Below, piece after piece: positions 62,294 to 64,000 of a DNA stretch of 64,000 nt. Under the pieces are notes generated by a model, which saw only the letters and a list, made by a program, of their open reading frames with translations, searched no databases and was not told where the DNA came from. The stretch is from Pseudomonas reidholzensis. GTDB taxonomy: Bacteria > Pseudomonadota > Gammaproteobacteria > Pseudomonadales > Pseudomonadaceae. The position numbers and the translations under genes were made by a program. Each line of letters opens with the position of its first letter. Position 1 is the stretch's first letter. The stretch is taken from NCBI RefSeq assembly GCF_900536025.1, contig NZ_UNOZ01000022.1, positions 124,001 through 188,000 of the forward strand, given 5' to 3'.

Positions 62294-63400
62294 TCAGGCG
62301 AAGCGTTGCAGTTGCATCTCCCGTAGCCGGCTCAGGGTGCGCTGGAACGGGAACGCCAGGTACCCTTCAGTGTAGAGCGCCTCGAGCGCGACTTCGGCCT
62401 CCAGGTACAAGGCCACGCGGCGGTCATAGCACTCGTCGACCAGGGCGATGAAGCGGCGCACGCTGTCATCCTTGGGCGACAGCGCGGGCAACTGGCGGTC
62501 CCCGGCCGCCACCCGTTGGGCGCCGTCTTCGGTCCCGCGGGCGATGCGCCCTGGCCGTTGTGCACCGCTCAAGGCGGGAATACCGTCCATCAGGATCGCC
62601 GGGAACTGGTCGCACAGGGCCATGAACTCGAGCGCAGACAATGGCTGCTCGCACAGGTCGCTGAAGCGGCACCAGACCGCCTGGGCGCTGCGCCGCACCA
62701 CGCGGACCTGCCGCGAGCCGAGCTGCAAGGGTTGCTCGGTGCCGCCATCACTTGGGCTCAATTGCGCGAACACGGCCTCCAGCGCACCGGCCTGGGCTGG
62801 ATTTCGGACCCAGTAACGCTGGCGGCCGGCGCCTGGGTGCAAGCGGTGGTCCTGTTCGCCGGCAACCGGCAGCACGCGCATATGGCGCTCGATGGCGGCA
62901 ATCGCGGGGAGGAAGCGCTCGCGGTTGAAACCGTCGTGGTAGAGCTGGCTGGGCGGCTGGTTGGAAGTGGCGACGATCACCACGCCGTGGTCGAACAGCA
63001 CCTGGAACAACCGACCAAGGATGATCGCATCGGCGATGTCGCTGACGAACAGTTCATCGAAGCACAACACTCGGATCTGCTCGGCAAGCCCGCTGGCGAG
63101 CGCATGCAACGGGTCGGCGGTGCCGTTGAGCTGGAACAGCCGCTGGTGCACCCAGGCCATGAAGTGGTGGAAGTGCTGACGGCGGGCCGGGACGTGCAGG
63201 CAGCGGTGAAACTGGTCCATCAGCCACGTCTTGCCACGCCCGACCGGGCCCCAGAGGTACACGCCCTGCGCAGGCTGGCGACCTTGCAGCGACTCGAAGC
63301 AGGCTTGCAACGCCGCGACTGCATTGGCCTGGGCTGGGTCGACGACGAAGCCCTGTTGGGCCAGGGCTTGTCGGTAGAGGGTGAGCGGGTCTGAAAACAT
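62294..63400 (-). CDS. zapE: Cell-division ATPase ZapE (AFG1 family)
   Basis: A 368-residue protein with the P-loop G51PVGRGKT58 (YLWGPVGRGKTWLMDQFH) and Walker B (IRVLCFDELFVSDIADA). ZapE/AFG1 ATPases act at the Z-ring at late stages of division under low oxygen or high temperature (E. coli). The N-terminal MFSDPLTLYRQALAQQG and the length are normal. Confidence 0.92.
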   Translation of the reverse strand: MFSDPLTLYRQALAQQGFVVDPAQANAVAALQACFESLQGRQPAQGVYLWGPVGRGKTWLMDQFHRCLHVPARRQHFHHFMAWVHQRLFQLNGTADPLHALASGLAEQIRVLCFDELFVSDIADAIILGRLFQVLFDHGVVIVATSNQPPSQLYHDGFNRERFLPAIAAIERHMRVLPVAGEQDHRLHPGAGRQRYWVRNPAQAGALEAVFAQLSPSDGGTEQPLQLGSRQVRVVRRSAQAVWCRFSDLCEQPLSALEFMALCDQFPAILMDGIPALSGAQRPGRIARGTEDGAQRVAAGDRQLPALSPKDDSVRRFIALVDECYDRRVALYLEAEVALEALYTEGYLAFPFQRTLSRLREMQLQRFA

Positions 63401-63457
63401 GCGCGGATTGCCGGGGAAAAATATCGCGCCATCATGCCGCGTTTTGTGCTGCCTGTA

Positions 63458-64000
63458 CTACTGAGGGTCGCTCAGGCCCACCTTCAGCACCGCCCCGTCC
63501 TTGGCGTCAGTCAGCACATACAGGTACCCGTCCGGGCCCACTCGCACATCGCGGATGCGCGCCTGCAGCTCGCCGAGCAGACGCTCCTCGTGAACGACTT
63601 TGTCGCCGTCGAGCTGCAGGCGAATCAGCTCCTGGGTGGCCAGGGCGCCGATGAACAGGTTGTGGTCCCAGGCCTTGAACGTTGGTCGGTCATAGAAGGC
63701 CATGCCGCTGATGCCGGGTGACTTTTCCCAGACATGGTGCGGGTCGACCATGCCATCGACATGCTTGCCCTTGGCCTCGGGGATCGGCAGCAAGGAGTAG
63801 TTGATGCCGTGGGTGGCGATCGGCCAACCGTAGTTCTTGCCGGCCTGCGGGATGTTGATCTCGTCGCCGCCGCGCGGGCCATGCTCGTGGGTCCAGAGCT
63901 TGCCGGTCCAGGGGTTGAGCGCCGCCCCTTGCTGGTTACGGTGGCCGAACGACCAGATTTCCGGGCGGACCTTGTCCTGGCCGACGAAGGGGTTGTCCTT
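63458..64000 (-). CDS. PQQ-dependent sugar dehydrogenase (YliI/Asd type), C-terminal part
   Basis: The frame is open from the window edge to the stop at 63458, giving the last 180 residues. Motifs: EIWSFGHRNQQGAALNPWTG, WTHEHGPRGGDEINIPQAGK (NYGWP follows) and RDVRVGPDGYLYVLTDAKDG. These identify the six-bladed beta-propeller of soluble aldose-sugar dehydrogenases, which use PQQ and calcium in the periplasm. The start and signal peptide lie outside the window. Confidence 0.9.
   Translation of the reverse strand, partial: KDNPFVGQDKVRPEIWSFGHRNQQGAALNPWTGKLWTHEHGPRGGDEINIPQAGKNYGWPIATHGINYSLLPIPEAKGKHVDGMVDPHHVWEKSPGISGMAFYDRPTFKAWDHNLFIGALATQELIRLQLDGDKVVHEERLLGELQARIRDVRVGPDGYLYVLTDAKDGAVLKVGLSDPQ

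Overview
The window looks like a chromosome segment of a Pseudomonas of the P. putida group. The evidence is high GC, the block gacA-uvrC-pgsA-tRNA-Gly, a complete nuoA-N operon with fused nuoCD just after aceA, a second EF-G gene, cyanide-insensitive oxidase genes (cioAB), and REP palindromes of the P. putida type. This placement rests on gene order and product identity recalled from the genus; no database was searched.

Layout. (1) 1-6.4 kb: an unrecognised partial gene and two DUF2946 genes on the minus strand, then cioA-cioB and a tiny CydX-like subunit, then a TonB-dependent receptor. (2) 6.4-15.0 kb: an accessory stretch with a GlxA-type regulator broken by one in-frame stop, a small ABM-like protein, a double-length IclR regulator divergent from a transporter / 2-hydroxyacid dehydrogenase / RraA-like operon, a relic of a short-chain dehydrogenase, and a BCCT transporter. 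(3) 15.0-29.4 kb: core genes, namely tRNA-Gly, pgsA, uvrC, gacA, an XRE regulator, a GNAT enzyme, a glutathione transferase, two DUF4398/OmpA lipoproteins, a thioesterase, a GABA-type permease, a LysR regulator, a class III aminotransferase, two small unknowns and fusA2. (4) 29.4-36.8 kb: REP pairs, a SulP transporter, an orphan secretin-like protein, aceA, an MFS transporter, a DUF6124-like small gene with an unusually structured leader, and a long inverted repeat.

(5) 36.8-51.9 kb: the nuoABCDEFGHIJKLMN operon (NADH dehydrogenase I), complete and intact, with a candidate promoter and a clear terminator. (6) 51.9-53.8 kb: a compact set of P2-like phage-derived genes (Ogr zinc finger, CI-like repressor with operator dyads, holin-like protein, gpL-like head-completion protein, HTH-only LuxR protein). 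(7) 54.0-64.0 kb: a second TonB-dependent receptor, a 225-bp inverted repeat pair, an AI-2E family permease, trhP (yegQ), a DUF411 metal-binding protein with a YqaA membrane protein, an alpha/beta hydrolase, a DinB-family protein, zapE and the 3' part of a PQQ-dependent sugar dehydrogenase.

How the genes work together: the respiratory theme is strong. nuo feeds electrons into the quinone pool, cioAB drains it, and aceA supports growth on C2 compounds. The GABA-type permease, LysR regulator and aminotransferase look like a small amino-acid uptake and transamination unit. The least explained material is the phage-derived cluster after nuoN, the structured leader near 35.4 kb, the tandem IclR regulator with its operon, and the two long inverted repeats.
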